Source: Planctomycetales bacterium (GTDB lineage: Bacteria; Planctomycetota; Planctomycetia; Planctomycetales; Planctomycetaceae). Taken from it: a stretch of DNA of 55,182 bases. This document shows, piece after piece, positions 37,021 to 46,403 of the stretch. Each line of letters begins with the position of its first letter. Position 1 is the first letter of the stretch. The stretch covers positions 1 through 55,182 of the forward strand of contig JANQPT010000021.1 in the NCBI GenBank assembly GCA_028285345.1. Reading direction: 5' to 3'. The notes beneath the pieces were generated by a model that was given only the letters and a program-made list of their open reading frames with translations, ran no database searches and had not been told where the DNA came from. The position numbers and the translations under genes are program-made.

Positions 37021-38244
37021 TTAGCTCTCCAGTTGATCCCAGCCTTCATAACGAATAGGCACGCTCAGCTCACGGGCCAGCGGTTCGGCCAGCGTCAGAG
37101 CTTCTTCTCGCGCCTTCTCAGGTTTTCGCCGCAGACGCGCCGTGCGCGCCGCGACGACGTGATTTCCAACGACGTCGACTTCGACAGCTGCCCGATAGCG
37201 AACCGGTCGCTGACCCTCGGGAGCGGAGCGGACGACTAAACTTTGAATGTCGTGTAACGAGCCCTGCCAGTCGCTGGCAAATTCACGCTTTGCATCGAGC
37301 ATGTTCGCATCCCAATCGAAGATGGTCCGGCTCGCCCGGCCTTTCCACCGGGAAGCGATAAACACGTAGCCCGCCACCAGCGTAAATAACACCGCAAAGA
37401 TACCCAGAAAGCGGGCACGCTCATCCGCGGCGCGAAACCCGACGCCCTCCAAAAAGACCATGCCGATGATCACGCTACCGAACAGGGCGACGAACATTCC
37501 GAGAATAGCGCTGCCGAGAAGCAAGTAAAACAGGTTCGGCGGATCAATGAAGAGTTCCACGCGCTCTCCTGGCCGCCAATCGGCAACGGTCTCCTGAAAA
37601 TCTTGAGCCTTGGGAGCATCGTCAGGGAGCGCGGCCTCCGCTGGTTGCGCCTCGGCCGCCGGCGGTTGTTCTGAGGGATGGATCTGGTCGCCCTCTTGCA
37701 GTTTGCTATATTTCCCGAACTTGATGTCCCACCACAGCTGCACGGTCCGCGGAAACAGATCGCGGCCACCGACGAAGATTACAAGACAGGTCGGCACCAC
37801 GACGAATACCAGGCCCATGATCAGCGTCCCCAGCGCGCCGCCGCTTTCACCCGGATTGAGTACGGCTTCGTTGGGAGCGGCGGGGTTGTAGTAAACGGTG
37901 ACCTCTTGCCCGGCCTGGTACTGCATCGCAATTTGCTCGGCACGCTCGCGGTCGTTGGTCGCGAAGTCTTCAACCGTCAGCCGGTCCCCGTTGTAATCCT
38001 GGCCGTCAACAGAATAGCGGTACTTAATCTCGGCGTAATACACAAACGGTGCAGGTTCGCGCGAGCCGCGTGTAGAGTGTTTGACCTTTTCCTCCACAAC
38101 CTTTGCGGAGTCAATTGTTCCCGGCACAGTCGGCCAGTCTGTGGAGGCGGCAGCGGTCGTGAAATGGTTGTACGCGGTGTAGATCAACAGCACTCCCAGG
38201 CTGTTGAAGATGATGAAGACCAACCACAAGACAATCCGCTTCAT
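37021..38244 (-). CDS. DUF3592-domain membrane protein
   Basis: A 407-residue integral membrane protein. An N-terminal transmembrane helix (IVLWLVFIIFNSLGVLLIY) is followed by an extracytoplasmic DUF3592 domain, with TDWPTVPGTI, EIKYRYSVDGQDYNGDR and VTVYYNPAAPNEAVLNPG as typical features. Further helices lie at about residues 140-160, 240-268 and 285-305. The C-terminal 100 residues are soluble and basic. DUF3592 proteins are widespread and uncharacterised; the second half is less conserved. ATG at 38244. It is divergent from the DUF4838 gene and convergent with the triple-repeat gene. Confidence 0.82.
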   Translation of the reverse strand: MKRIVLWLVFIIFNSLGVLLIYTAYNHFTTAAASTDWPTVPGTIDSAKVVEEKVKHSTRGSREPAPFVYYAEIKYRYSVDGQDYNGDRLTVEDFATNDRERAEQIAMQYQAGQEVTVYYNPAAPNEAVLNPGESGGALGTLIMGLVFVVVPTCLVIFVGGRDLFPRTVQLWWDIKFGKYSKLQEGDQIHPSEQPPAAEAQPAEAALPDDAPKAQDFQETVADWRPGERVELFIDPPNLFYLLLGSAILGMFVALFGSVIIGMVFLEGVGFRAADERARFLGIFAVLFTLVAGYVFIASRWKGRASRTIFDWDANMLDAKREFASDWQGSLHDIQSLVVRSAPEGQRPVRYRAAVEVDVVGNHVVAARTARLRRKPEKAREEALTLAEPLARELSVPIRYEGWDQLES

Positions 38245-38448
38245 GTTCGAGAATCCCGCGATGAATGTTTGGCGACGGCGATGACTCTGGCTGACTTCTC
38301 CCAGAAACAGTGAGAAAATTCAAGTTCGAGAGCGTTGATCGGCGAATCAGCAAGCGCTTGGCCGCCCGGATGCTTCTCAGTCAGCCGCCGGCGCTGCTAC
38401 GATTATCGGTGAGGTTTTCATTCTCTTGCTCGACTCGAGGGAGTTCTC

Positions 38449-40326
38449 ATGGCCCGACTCTCACTATTGCTCGGAGTTCTGCTTGCCGTTTGCTCTTCGG
38501 CACTAGGCGAGGTCACACTCATCGACAGCGGACGCGCAACGTCCGCGATCGTGATCAACGACAACCCCGCACGCGCCGCCAAGCAGGGAGCCGAAGACCT
38601 GCAGATGTGGCTGAAGCGGATGAGCAACGCCTCTGTGCCAATCGTTGCGGAGAGCCAAGTGGACGACGCAGACGGCAAGTCGCTGATTCTGGTTGGTGAC
38701 ACGAAGCTGACCCGCTCACTGGGCATTGATCCTGCAAAGTTTGCGCTGGAGGAGTACGTCGTCCGGACGTTTCCGCGACGGCTCGTCCTCATCGGCGACG
38801 ACCAGCACCCCAGCGGGAGCGAAATTGACGGTACCGCTCTCGCGGTCAATACGTTCGCGGAGCAGATCCTAGGTGTCCGCATGCTTTGGCCGGGAGAGTT
38901 GGGCGAGATCGTGCCGCTGCGTTCGACGATTAAACTTGACGAGTTGAACATTCGCCAAAAACCGCTGCTGGTCCGCCGCGCAATGGACAACCACGATTAC
39001 AACGGCGTCACGCATGCTAAACTGCAGGCACTCGGTTGGGACAAGAGTATCTTTAAAGCGTATCAGGAGCAGAGCCGGCTCTGGTTTCGCTTCCACCGTT
39101 TCGGCGGCAGTTACAATGGAAACTTCGGTCACGCATTCGGCGACTATTGGGAACGGTTCCATGAAGAGCATCCCGACTGGTTCGCGCAGCAGCCGGACGG
39201 CTCCCGCGATAACAGCCAGCCGGACCACGGCGGTTATCCCAGTCACCGGCTGTGCGTCTCCAACCCGGAGTTGATCGAACAGATTGCTCGCGACTGTATT
39301 GAGCGGCTCAAGAAAAACCCGCAGCTCGACACTGTTGCCGTAACGCCCAATGACGGCGGAAAACAGACCTTTTGCCTCTGCGAGCGCTGCGAATCATGGG
39401 ACGCGCCGGAAGGTCGGATTGTAGAAATGCGGAGCAAGCGGGGGCGGATCAAACACGTTTCATTCACCGAGCGGTACGTGAAGTTCTATTCCGCGATCGC
39501 GGAGCGTGTGGTCGAGGAACTGCCGGATCGCAATATCGGCGCGCTGGCCTATGCGGTTTACACCGACGCGCCGATTCACGCCAAATTGCATCCCAACGTG
39601 GTGATCGGCTTTGTGCCCGGCACGAAGGTCTATGTGAACGAGGAAAAGCGGGAGCAGTTGAAGGAGAATTTCGCCCGCTGGTCGGAAAACGCGCATCAGC
39701 TCTTCATACGGCCCAACTTCCTATTGTCGCTGCATGGACTGCCCACAGTCTTCGTCCACAAACTGGGCGAAGACATGCGGTTTTACGCCGACCACAAAAT
39801 GAAGTTCGCCGGCTTTGACTGCAACTGCGGCCATTGGGCCACCAACGGGCTGAACTATTACGTGCTCGCCAAACTGACCTGGGATCCTTACTCGGACGTC
39901 GACCAAATCGTCGACGACTATTGCCGCGCAGGGTTCGGATCTGCAGCGGAGCGCGTGAAGGCCTATTTTGCCGAAGTCGAGCGGTTGACGTCGGAAGTCG
40001 CCGCAGAACGCGAGCGCCCGGGCGCCGGCGCAGTTGCGCGGCACTACACGCCGGAAAAACTCGCCAAGTTGGCCGAGTCGCTCGACGCGGCGACGGCCGC
40101 CGCGGGCAACGATGCGGTTGTCAAACGACGGATCGAGTTCCTGCGGCAAGGATTGGAATACGCCCCGATCTGCCGTGACTACCTGGTGGCCAAAGCGGCG
40201 TCCGGAGAGAACAAATGGGAGTGGCGGCGTTACATGGAACAGGCGGTCCGCCGAGCGACCTGGTTTCAGAAACTTGGCCCCTCGCGCGCGATTCATGCTC
40301 CGTGGCTGATCTATTGGGATTGGTAG
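38449..40326 (+). CDS. DUF4838-family secreted glycosidase-like protein
   Basis: A 625-residue exported protein with a signal peptide (residues 1-20, ending SSALG). An N-terminal alpha/beta domain (about 25-160, with AAKQGAEDLQMWLKRM and ILVGDTKLT) resembles the domain that precedes the catalytic barrel in GH20 and GH67-type enzymes. The DUF4838 barrel follows (about 200-500), with VAVTPNDGGKQTFCLCERC, GALAYAVYTDAP and FDCNCGHWATNGLNYYVLAK. A helical tail closes the protein. Such proteins are common in planctomycetes and Bacteroidetes polysaccharide loci and are thought to be glycoside hydrolases, though the activity is mostly inferred. There are no other carbohydrate genes next to it. Confidence 0.83.
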   Translation: MARLSLLLGVLLAVCSSALGEVTLIDSGRATSAIVINDNPARAAKQGAEDLQMWLKRMSNASVPIVAESQVDDADGKSLILVGDTKLTRSLGIDPAKFALEEYVVRTFPRRLVLIGDDQHPSGSEIDGTALAVNTFAEQILGVRMLWPGELGEIVPLRSTIKLDELNIRQKPLLVRRAMDNHDYNGVTHAKLQALGWDKSIFKAYQEQSRLWFRFHRFGGSYNGNFGHAFGDYWERFHEEHPDWFAQQPDGSRDNSQPDHGGYPSHRLCVSNPELIEQIARDCIERLKKNPQLDTVAVTPNDGGKQTFCLCERCESWDAPEGRIVEMRSKRGRIKHVSFTERYVKFYSAIAERVVEELPDRNIGALAYAVYTDAPIHAKLHPNVVIGFVPGTKVYVNEEKREQLKENFARWSENAHQLFIRPNFLLSLHGLPTVFVHKLGEDMRFYADHKMKFAGFDCNCGHWATNGLNYYVLAKLTWDPYSDVDQIVDDYCRAGFGSAAERVKAYFAEVERLTSEVAAERERPGAGAVARHYTPEKLAKLAESLDAATAAAGNDAVVKRRIEFLRQGLEYAPICRDYLVAKAASGENKWEWRRYMEQAVRRATWFQKLGPSRAIHAPWLIYWDW

Positions 40327-40674
40327 CCCGCGACTCTCCGCCGCATTGTCGCGACATGCGGGTTTTGTGCTACACATTGGCTCGAAAGTCGCTATGCTAG
40401 TCCCTTGTCAGGCTTTGTTTTTGGGGTCGCAATCGCTGGTCCGCACGCTCGTTGGCATGCTCGCCAAACATGTTGACCCCCAAACTTCAAAAATGACAAA
40501 ACACAAGTCTGAGCTTGAGGGGCCGCCGAGGGGCAGTTGACCGATACATGACGCGCACGTTCCACGGCAATAAAGTCGGGTCCTCACACAATGTCGATGC
40601 ACCGTGATGGGATCAACGGGCAGAGCGACGTGATTGAAACGAATTACTCGACAACATGGAAAGAGGTAAAAATC
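40327..40674. other. Intergenic region with weak hairpins only
   Basis: About 350 bases between the DUF4838 and SnoaL-like genes. There is a weak inverted repeat pairing GGGGTC (40423-40428) with GACCCC (40475-40480), and a small TTGGC/GCCAA hairpin inside it (40452-40467). No T-run follows either, so terminator function is doubtful. No coding frame with a ribosome binding site was seen before the ATG at 40675. Confidence 0.35.
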
Positions 40675-41586
40675 ATGAACTCTCCGCTGATTCGGATGGG
40701 CATTGTCTCAACCGCGTTTCTGCTCGCGCTCAGTGCACTGCACAGCCGAACGTACGCGCAAAACGCCGACGAAAAAGCAATTCAGGATGCGGCAGCGGCG
40801 TTTGTCAAAGCGTTCGACGCCGGCGACGCCAACGCTCTTGCGGCGCTGTGGTCCGATGACGGCGATTACGTCGAGGCGTCGGGACAGCACTTGAGAGGCA
40901 AAGAGGCGATTCTCAAGGCGTATCAAACGCTCTTCAAAGAGAACAAAGGCCTCAAGCTGCAAATCCTGATGACCGACCTGCGTTTCCCCGCCGAAAACGT
41001 TGCGTTCGAAGACGGGTTGTCGGTGGTGATCCCCGAAAAGGGACCCTCGGAGACGGTCAAATACTCCGCAGTGCATGTCAAGCAGAACGGTCAGTGGAAG
41101 CTCGCCAGCGTGCGCGAGTCGGTCGCAAACCTGCCCTCGCAACGATCTCACTTAGAACCGCTGCAATGGCTGTTGGGAAACTGGCAGGATGAAGGGGAAC
41201 ACGGGGCGACACAAATCACGTCGGCCCAATGGGCGATGAACGGCAACTTTATCATCCGCAACATCACGTCGACTCATCAGGGAAACCTGGTGGGAACCGG
41301 TGTCCAATTCATCGGATGGGACCAGCGCAAGAAGCAGATTCGATCCTGGTCGTTCGATTCCAGCGGCGGATTCGGACAATCGAATTGGGCGCAGAACGGG
41401 GATTCCTGGGTGATCAAATCAAACTCGGTATTGCCGAACGGAGACGAAATCCGGGAAACATCGACTGTCAAACTGAAGGATGCCGACACACTGACATGGA
41501 CCTCAACAGATCGGAAGGTCAACGATGAATCGCTCCCTGATTCGAAAACGGTCGAAATCAAACGGGTGAAGCCGGACGCGAAATGA
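40675..41586 (+). CDS. Exported SnoaL-like (SgcJ/EcaC/DUF4440) protein
   Basis: A protein of about 303 residues. AAAGAGGT precedes the ATG at 40675, which opens a signal peptide (PLIRMGIVSTAFLLALSAL, cleavage near TYA). The N-terminal half (about 28-150) is a SnoaL/DUF4440-type alpha+beta cone domain, with IQDAAAAFVKAFDAGDANAL, LWSDDGDYVEASG and the closing QNGQWKLASVRES. The C-terminal half (about 155-300) is a separate beta-rich domain beginning LQWLLGNWQDEG, like lipocalin-style proteins. SnoaL-like folds include enzymes and binding proteins, and no catalytic residues can be pinned here. The frame is open to 40591 without a better start. Confidence 0.8.
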   Translation: MNSPLIRMGIVSTAFLLALSALHSRTYAQNADEKAIQDAAAAFVKAFDAGDANALAALWSDDGDYVEASGQHLRGKEAILKAYQTLFKENKGLKLQILMTDLRFPAENVAFEDGLSVVIPEKGPSETVKYSAVHVKQNGQWKLASVRESVANLPSQRSHLEPLQWLLGNWQDEGEHGATQITSAQWAMNGNFIIRNITSTHQGNLVGTGVQFIGWDQRKKQIRSWSFDSSGGFGQSNWAQNGDSWVIKSNSVLPNGDEIRETSTVKLKDADTLTWTSTDRKVNDESLPDSKTVEIKRVKPDAK

Positions 41587-41674
41587 ACGGATCGGTTGCC
41601 TTGCGCGATTTCGTTCTGCAATCGCTCAAGAGTCTCTCTACAAAATTACACTCAATCCGAAAGGTTGAATCATC

Positions 41675-42259
41675 GTGACTCAATATTTCAAATTCTCGAT
41701 GTTAATGGCCGTCACCCTTTTATTCGCAACATCTGAGGCCGCCCACGCCCGTGGATTTCGCGGCGGGGGATTTCGTGCAGGCGGAGTCGCCGGCGGCGGG
41801 TTTCATGCTGGAGGATTTCACGGCGGCGGAGTCTATGGGGGCGGATTTCATGGAGGAGCGGTCCACGGCGGCGGGTTTCACGCCGGCGGAGTCTATGCCG
41901 GTGGATTTCACGCAGGGAATGTTTATGCGGGAGGAGTCTACCGCAGGCCAGCTTATGCCGGTGGTGTCGTCGTTCATGGCGGCGGAGTCGCTCCCTATCC
42001 TTACGCCCCATACTATCCATATCCGTATCCGTATTATGGTCCCTATCCCGCACCCGCACCCGGGTATGTTGCGGCGGGGGTGTATCACCCGGGTCGCGTC
42101 TACGCCGGAGGGATCCACACCGGAGGACGCGTCTATGCCGGCGGCATCCACACCGGCGGTAGAGTCTACGCCGGCGGCGGCCACGCCGCTGCGGGTGGAT
42201 TTCATTACGGCGGATTTCATACCGGCGGATTCCACGGCGGCGGGTTTGTCCGTCGTTGA
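41675..42259 (+). CDS. Secreted Gly/His-rich repeat protein
   Basis: A 194-residue protein. A GTG start at 41675 follows AAAGGTT; an internal ATG at 41699 is also possible. A signal peptide (KFSMLMAVTLLFATSEAAHA) precedes a mature part made of degenerate repeats of the form GGxHxGG and GGVYxGG. They run from about residue 27 to 95 and again from about 140 to 190, interrupted by a proline- and tyrosine-rich stretch (PYAPYYPYPYPYYGPYP). His-rich repeats can bind metals such as zinc, copper or nickel, or form extracellular material. The DNA repeats follow the protein period and do not look like a CRISPR. The function is unknown. Confidence 0.72.
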   Translation: MTQYFKFSMLMAVTLLFATSEAAHARGFRGGGFRAGGVAGGGFHAGGFHGGGVYGGGFHGGAVHGGGFHAGGVYAGGFHAGNVYAGGVYRRPAYAGGVVVHGGGVAPYPYAPYYPYPYPYYGPYPAPAPGYVAAGVYHPGRVYAGGIHTGGRVYAGGIHTGGRVYAGGGHAAAGGFHYGGFHTGGFHGGGFVRR

Positions 42260-42434
42260 AAGCATCAAGTCTTGAAATCCTGACGGATCACCAAGGCGCG
42301 GACGCGGGAATCGTCGCGAATGCTTGCGAGACCATTCCATGACGCGATCGCGCGTCTTGGAATCTTGAATCTCAGCGAATCCGTCAACCGCGTCGAAGGT
42401 TTTGAAAACCGTCGCGAGAGACTAAGATCAAGGC

Positions 42435-43274
42435 ATGAGTGATCACCCGCAAGAGCTGATTCAATATCAGGACCGGCGCACATTAAGCGGCGGGACGTTG
42501 CTGCTCGCGTTCAGCGGGTGGATGGACGGCGGCGACGTCTCGACCGGAACGGTCCGCCGCTTGGTGGATATTTTGGGCGCCGTCCCGTCGGCCGAGATTG
42601 ATCCGGAGCCGTTCTACATTTTGAACGTGCCGGGACCGATGGAAATCGCCGCCATGTTTCGGCCGCACATCGAATATGACGACGGTGTACTGGCCGACAT
42701 TCAGATGCCCGAAAACCGCTTCTTCGTGGACGAAGCGTCCAACTTAATGCTGTTCAGCGGCAAGGAACCGCATCTGCGGTGGCGGACGTTTCGCGATTGC
42801 ATTTTTGAGGTCTGCCGCGACGCGAACATCAAGAACATTCTCTTCGTCGGCTCGTTCGGCGGCAGCGTGCCCCACACACGCGAACCGCGGCTGCATGTCG
42901 CCTGTTCGCATCGGGACATGCTGCCGGGGATGAAAAAATACGGCGTCAGCCGCACGGGATATTCCGGCCCCGGTTCGTTCGTCAGTTATCTGCTCTCGCA
43001 AGCCGATGCCGCCGACCTACGGATGACTTCGCTCGTGGCGGAGATCCCCGGATACCTCACAGGGATCAACCCCTCGAGCATTCTTGCCGTCACCCGCCGA
43101 CTGGCCACCATCCTGGGTATCTCGCCCGATCTCGACGAACTGAGAACGGCCAGCACAGATTGGGAATTGCGCGTCTCCTCTGCGGTCGAGGAAGACAGTG
43201 AATTGGCCGACAACGTGCGTCAGTTGGAGGAGGATTACGACAATTTGCTGCTGCAACAAGACGACGATTCGTAG
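42435..43274 (+). CDS. PAC2-family protein
   Basis: A 279-residue cytoplasmic protein of the PAC2 (proteasome assembly chaperone 2-like) family. Typical segments are LLLAFSGWMDGGDVSTGTV near residue 20, where a nucleoside-phosphorylase-like fold begins, FSGKEPHLRW (about 110-120), ILFVGSFGGSVPHTREP (about 135-151), and YLTGINPSSILAVTRRLATI (about 210-230). The C-terminal tail is acidic. In actinobacteria and archaea this family is found near proteasome genes; in planctomycetes its role is unclear. No proteasome genes are nearby. The ATG at 42435 has no marked ribosome binding site. Function beyond the fold is unknown. Confidence 0.85.
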   Translation: MSDHPQELIQYQDRRTLSGGTLLLAFSGWMDGGDVSTGTVRRLVDILGAVPSAEIDPEPFYILNVPGPMEIAAMFRPHIEYDDGVLADIQMPENRFFVDEASNLMLFSGKEPHLRWRTFRDCIFEVCRDANIKNILFVGSFGGSVPHTREPRLHVACSHRDMLPGMKKYGVSRTGYSGPGSFVSYLLSQADAADLRMTSLVAEIPGYLTGINPSSILAVTRRLATILGISPDLDELRTASTDWELRVSSAVEEDSELADNVRQLEEDYDNLLLQQDDDS

Positions 43275-43390
43275 TCGAACCCTCGCGATGGCCTCAAACC
43301 GCTAACTCGTAATACTTGATCGCGCGGCTGCAGAGTTAGTTTTTGACCTCTTTGACCAATTCCTCGCTTGCGCTGGAAAGGATTTGAGAA

Positions 43391-44941
43391 ATGACGTCAC
43401 AATTCTTGGTCTCTATCGTGCTGATTTTAACGGCGACTCCTGCATGGGGCGCCGATACTGACGGCGACGGGCTGTCAGACTTCCAGGAGACACACAAGTA
43501 TTTCACCGACTCCGCCAAACGCGACTCCGACGGCGACGGAATTGACGACGGCGACTGGCATGAGCGGCGGGAGTACACTTACACGATCCGCAGCATCGTC
43601 AAGGTGATACGACCGTGCAATCCGGCAGTTATCAACGACGACTATCAGGACGCCCGCGTACTTGCGGAAACCGACGACTATGTTGAACTGGAGGTGATCC
43701 ACTACCCCTTCAACACGAATGCCGATGCGATTCAAGGAAAAATGCTCGCCGAGAATCGCCGGCCTGAAATGGAGCAGTTCCTTGCCGCCGGTGTGACGAC
43801 AAATTGGGATGAACAGTTGCGCAAGGACTTGATCGGTGAACTGAAAACGAAGGGCGTCGATATTGGCGGACTGACCGATTCGCGAATCGCTCGAACGGTC
43901 GCATCCCACTTGCTCTCGCGGGGGAAGTACCGCTACCGGTTTGGGACGTATTTCATCGATTTCTCAGACGGCGGCGCCCGGGTTCTGCCGGGGTTGGAGC
44001 GGGCTTTTCGCCGCGAGCAAGGGAACACCGATCTGCCGTTCACCAAACATTTGCAATGCGAAGTCTTCGGCAACGGCATGTTCCGCAATAAGACGTATGG
44101 AACCTGCACGTCGACAGCCACGTATTTGACCACCGGGCTACGGGCCGCCGGGATCCCGACACGCATGGTGTTGGCGATCCCGGTGATTGACGGCTCGGAT
44201 CCGGCCCAGGTCGGAATGATCGGCGAGCACATATCCCACCACAAGGTCAAGCAGACATTGTTGCGCGGCGTGCCCCGCAGCGGATTTGCCGCCCACACGT
44301 TTAACGAAGTCTATGTGGGCGACCGCTGGACGCGGCTCAACTACTCTGAGTTGGGGCAAAATACCTATGGAAATGGCGCCATGGGGCTGCTGACTCACGT
44401 GCATACATTCAATGATTTGAGCGAGGCCGGTCTCACGAAGACGTGGGGTTGGAGGTACGGACGGGGAGAACGCGACGACATTTTCCAGCACAGCAACCCT
44501 TACCGCACGACAGAACTCTCGGACCGTTTCGGGATCCACAGCAATATCGACAACCCGGTGGTTCAGGAACCGAAAGTCGCCCGGATCAGTAAGGCGTATT
44601 GGTTTTTCTCCGATCAACGGCCGCAACGGATTGATCAGAACGCGATACAACAAAACAGCGACGGGCATCTTCTGATGCACGTGTCGAACGTTTCATTCGA
44701 CGATTTGAAAACCCTGTACCCCAAGCTGCCCAACGACTTTGTGCTGACCGCTGAGGGCAAGCCGGACATCCCCGCGCGGGCCGAACGCGGGCATTGGTCG
44801 CAGGAATGCTATCTCCGCATCCCGGCCAAGGAGTTTTCAAAAATGGAAGTCGATGTGCCGTATCGGCTGCAGCCGGTCAATCAGAGCAAAGCGCACCGCT
44901 GGGCGGTCGACGAGAACGTTCGCATCACGCGGCGCCGTTGA
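43391..44941 (+). CDS. Secreted transglutaminase-like protein with calcium-type DGDG repeats
   Basis: A 516-residue exported protein with a signal peptide (residues 1-20, ending PAWG) and two thrombospondin type-3-like calcium motifs at the mature N-terminus (DTDGDGLSDFQE and DSDGDGIDDGDW). A transglutaminase-like protease-fold domain follows at about 160-330. The nucleophile is Cys239 in YGTCTSTATYLTTGL and the base is His302 in AAHTFNEVYVGDRW. The third position, normally Asp, appears to be Asn317 in RLNYSEL. The last 150 residues form a beta-rich region. It could be a peptidase, transglutaminase or inactive binding protein acting outside the membrane. It ends at a terminator shared with the convergent DUF899 gene. 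Confidence 0.82.
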   Translation: MTSQFLVSIVLILTATPAWGADTDGDGLSDFQETHKYFTDSAKRDSDGDGIDDGDWHERREYTYTIRSIVKVIRPCNPAVINDDYQDARVLAETDDYVELEVIHYPFNTNADAIQGKMLAENRRPEMEQFLAAGVTTNWDEQLRKDLIGELKTKGVDIGGLTDSRIARTVASHLLSRGKYRYRFGTYFIDFSDGGARVLPGLERAFRREQGNTDLPFTKHLQCEVFGNGMFRNKTYGTCTSTATYLTTGLRAAGIPTRMVLAIPVIDGSDPAQVGMIGEHISHHKVKQTLLRGVPRSGFAAHTFNEVYVGDRWTRLNYSELGQNTYGNGAMGLLTHVHTFNDLSEAGLTKTWGWRYGRGERDDIFQHSNPYRTTELSDRFGIHSNIDNPVVQEPKVARISKAYWFFSDQRPQRIDQNAIQQNSDGHLLMHVSNVSFDDLKTLYPKLPNDFVLTAEGKPDIPARAERGHWSQECYLRIPAKEFSKMEVDVPYRLQPVNQSKAHRWAVDENVRITRRR

Positions 44942-44964
44942 TTCGAACTGCCATCGTTTCTGGT

Positions 44965-44992
44965 CCTCGATCAAATCAACCTCAGATCGAGG
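44965..44992 (+). terminator. Terminator between convergent genes
   Basis: CCTCGATC (44965-44972) and GATCGAGG (44985-44992) form a perfect 8-base stem with a 12-base loop. It is followed by CTACTTTT on the plus strand, so it would stop the transglutaminase-like transcript. It overlaps the end of the minus-strand DUF899 gene, whose stop codon begins at 44995. Confidence 0.5.
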
Positions 44993-45754
44993 CTACTTTT
45001 CGTCCGATTCCTCACTGACCAGATCGACATAGGGATCGACAAACGTCGCATCGCCGTAACGATCGTGGTGCCGCACCCATTCCATCGAGTATGTCAGACC
45101 CGCTTCATTGCGGCCGCGGGGCACAACGTCCAATAGATGATACGCACTGATAAACATGTCCAGCCCGCGAGCGTACGTTGAATAGGTGTGATACACCGCC
45201 CCGTCGTCGCCCTTAACAAACACGCTGAGCCCCGGCGCTTCGGTCACCGGGAACGGCCGGTTTTCGTAGTTGTAGTTCGCGGTTCCCTGCTCGAGTTCCT
45301 CCGCAGTGAACGTCACGCCGAAGTCGCGGTTAAAGTCGCTCCCCGAGGAGGAGACCCACTTAAATGTCCACCCCATCCGCTCACGGAAATCGAGCAGTTT
45401 TTCCAGCGGCGCAATCGAGACGGTGACCATCGTCACGTCGCGCTGCTCAAGATGAACGACCGCGGGATTGTAGTGGTCCGCCAGCAGTGAACAGGACTTG
45501 CAGCCTTCGTCCCAGTCCGGATCGAACATGAAGTGGTACACAATCAGTTGCGAGTTGTTTTCAAAAAGTTCAGCCAGCGACTCCTTACTGTCCGCTGCGT
45601 CGAAGACATAATCCTTTTCGATCTTTGTCCAGGGCAACTCGCGCACCCGGCGCGACATCTCGTCCCGCCGTCGCGTAAATTCTTTCTCCTGCCGCAACAA
45701 CTCCTTGCGGGCGGCCAGCCACTCTTCTTTGCTCACAATCTGATGATTGGTCAA
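44993..45754 (-). CDS. DUF899-family thioredoxin-like protein
   Basis: A protein of about 253 residues. The N-terminal helix region EEWLAARKELLRQEKEFTRRRD and the thioredoxin-like core YHFMFDPDWDEGCKSC, with a CKSC motif, are hallmarks of the DUF899 family. Later blocks such as VSIAPLEKLLDFRERMGW and GLSVFVKGDDGAVYHTYST also fit. The start is a TTG at 45754 preceded by AAAGGAG. Family members are cytoplasmic, of unknown function, and often lie next to ArsR regulators, SRPBCC and VOC proteins, as here. It is last in the minus-strand series VOC, DinB-like, DUF899. Confidence 0.88.
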   Translation of the reverse strand: MTNHQIVSKEEWLAARKELLRQEKEFTRRRDEMSRRVRELPWTKIEKDYVFDAADSKESLAELFENNSQLIVYHFMFDPDWDEGCKSCSLLADHYNPAVVHLEQRDVTMVTVSIAPLEKLLDFRERMGWTFKWVSSSGSDFNRDFGVTFTAEELEQGTANYNYENRPFPVTEAPGLSVFVKGDDGAVYHTYSTYARGLDMFISAYHLLDVVPRGRNEAGLTYSMEWVRHHDRYGDATFVDPYVDLVSEESDEK

Positions 45755-45851
45755 TGGTCCGCTCCTTTTGCTGTTTGGAAGAACCCTTTGCCCGGCCGGA
45801 TGCACGAGTCGCCCGCTGACGTCATTCGGCCGGGCGGAGATGACGGCGCCG

Positions 45852-46349
45852 TCAGCTCATCAGCGGCTGGCGTCCGGCGGCGCGGCGGGCATCGGCGACT
45901 TGACCGGCATGAAAGCTCAGATGGACTATCATCGCTGAGTAACAAGCGCCGACGGTTCCGAAATAGGACTTAAGTTCCTCCGGCGCGTGGCTCGGCTGGT
46001 CGAGGTCGTCTTCGCTCAATGTCTCCAGATGGGCGAGCGATGCGGCCCGTATTGATTCAAATTTCGCGTGCAACTCATCCATCGACGGATAATCACTCGC
46101 GTCGGTCGACGGCGTCGTGCCCATCTCGAACAAGCCGTCCCATTCCGGAAATCGGTTTTGCTGGCCCAGGATAAAGACGTCCAATAAATCGCTCTCCGCG
46201 CGTGCCGCGTGCCCGAGGACCCACAACGGATGATTGCCTCCGTTGGGCGTCGGCTGCGTCAAGGGTGCATCCTGCATATCGCCGATCAGGCCCATCGCCC
46301 ATTCTTTGCTGCTGGTAAGTGATTGTTTGATGAATTCGATCGTGTTCAT
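45852..46349 (-). CDS. DinB-like four-helix protein
   Basis: A protein of about 165 residues of the DinB/YfiT-like putative metalloprotein superfamily. Metal ligand candidates are the His in WVLGHAARAES (about residue 50) and those in IVHLSFHAGQVADARRA (about 141-157), the usual HxxxH-type spacing at the end of the fold. AGGAG precedes the ATG at 46349. DinB-like proteins include bacillithiol or mycothiol transferases and stress proteins. The neighbours (VOC and DUF899 on the same strand, DUF1569, SRPBCC and ArsR opposite) suggest a small-molecule or stress response unit, but the substrate is unknown. Confidence 0.8.
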   Translation of the reverse strand: MNTIEFIKQSLTSSKEWAMGLIGDMQDAPLTQPTPNGGNHPLWVLGHAARAESDLLDVFILGQQNRFPEWDGLFEMGTTPSTDASDYPSMDELHAKFESIRAASLAHLETLSEDDLDQPSHAPEELKSYFGTVGACYSAMIVHLSFHAGQVADARRAAGRQPLMS

Positions 46350-46403
46350 AATTGACTCCTGGACTGTGCGGAACAAAAAGGGGTTTGCAGGTTCAACAAC
46401 GGA

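Noticed and set aside
40417-40485. An inverted repeat (GGGGTC with GACCCC) as a terminator after the DUF4838 gene
   Set aside because: The stem is only six bases plus a broken extension, the loop is long, and no T-run follows.
41760-42240. Short DNA repeats that could suggest a CRISPR or minisatellite
   Set aside because: The repeats follow the codon frame of a Gly/His-rich secreted protein, vary in length and have no spacers.
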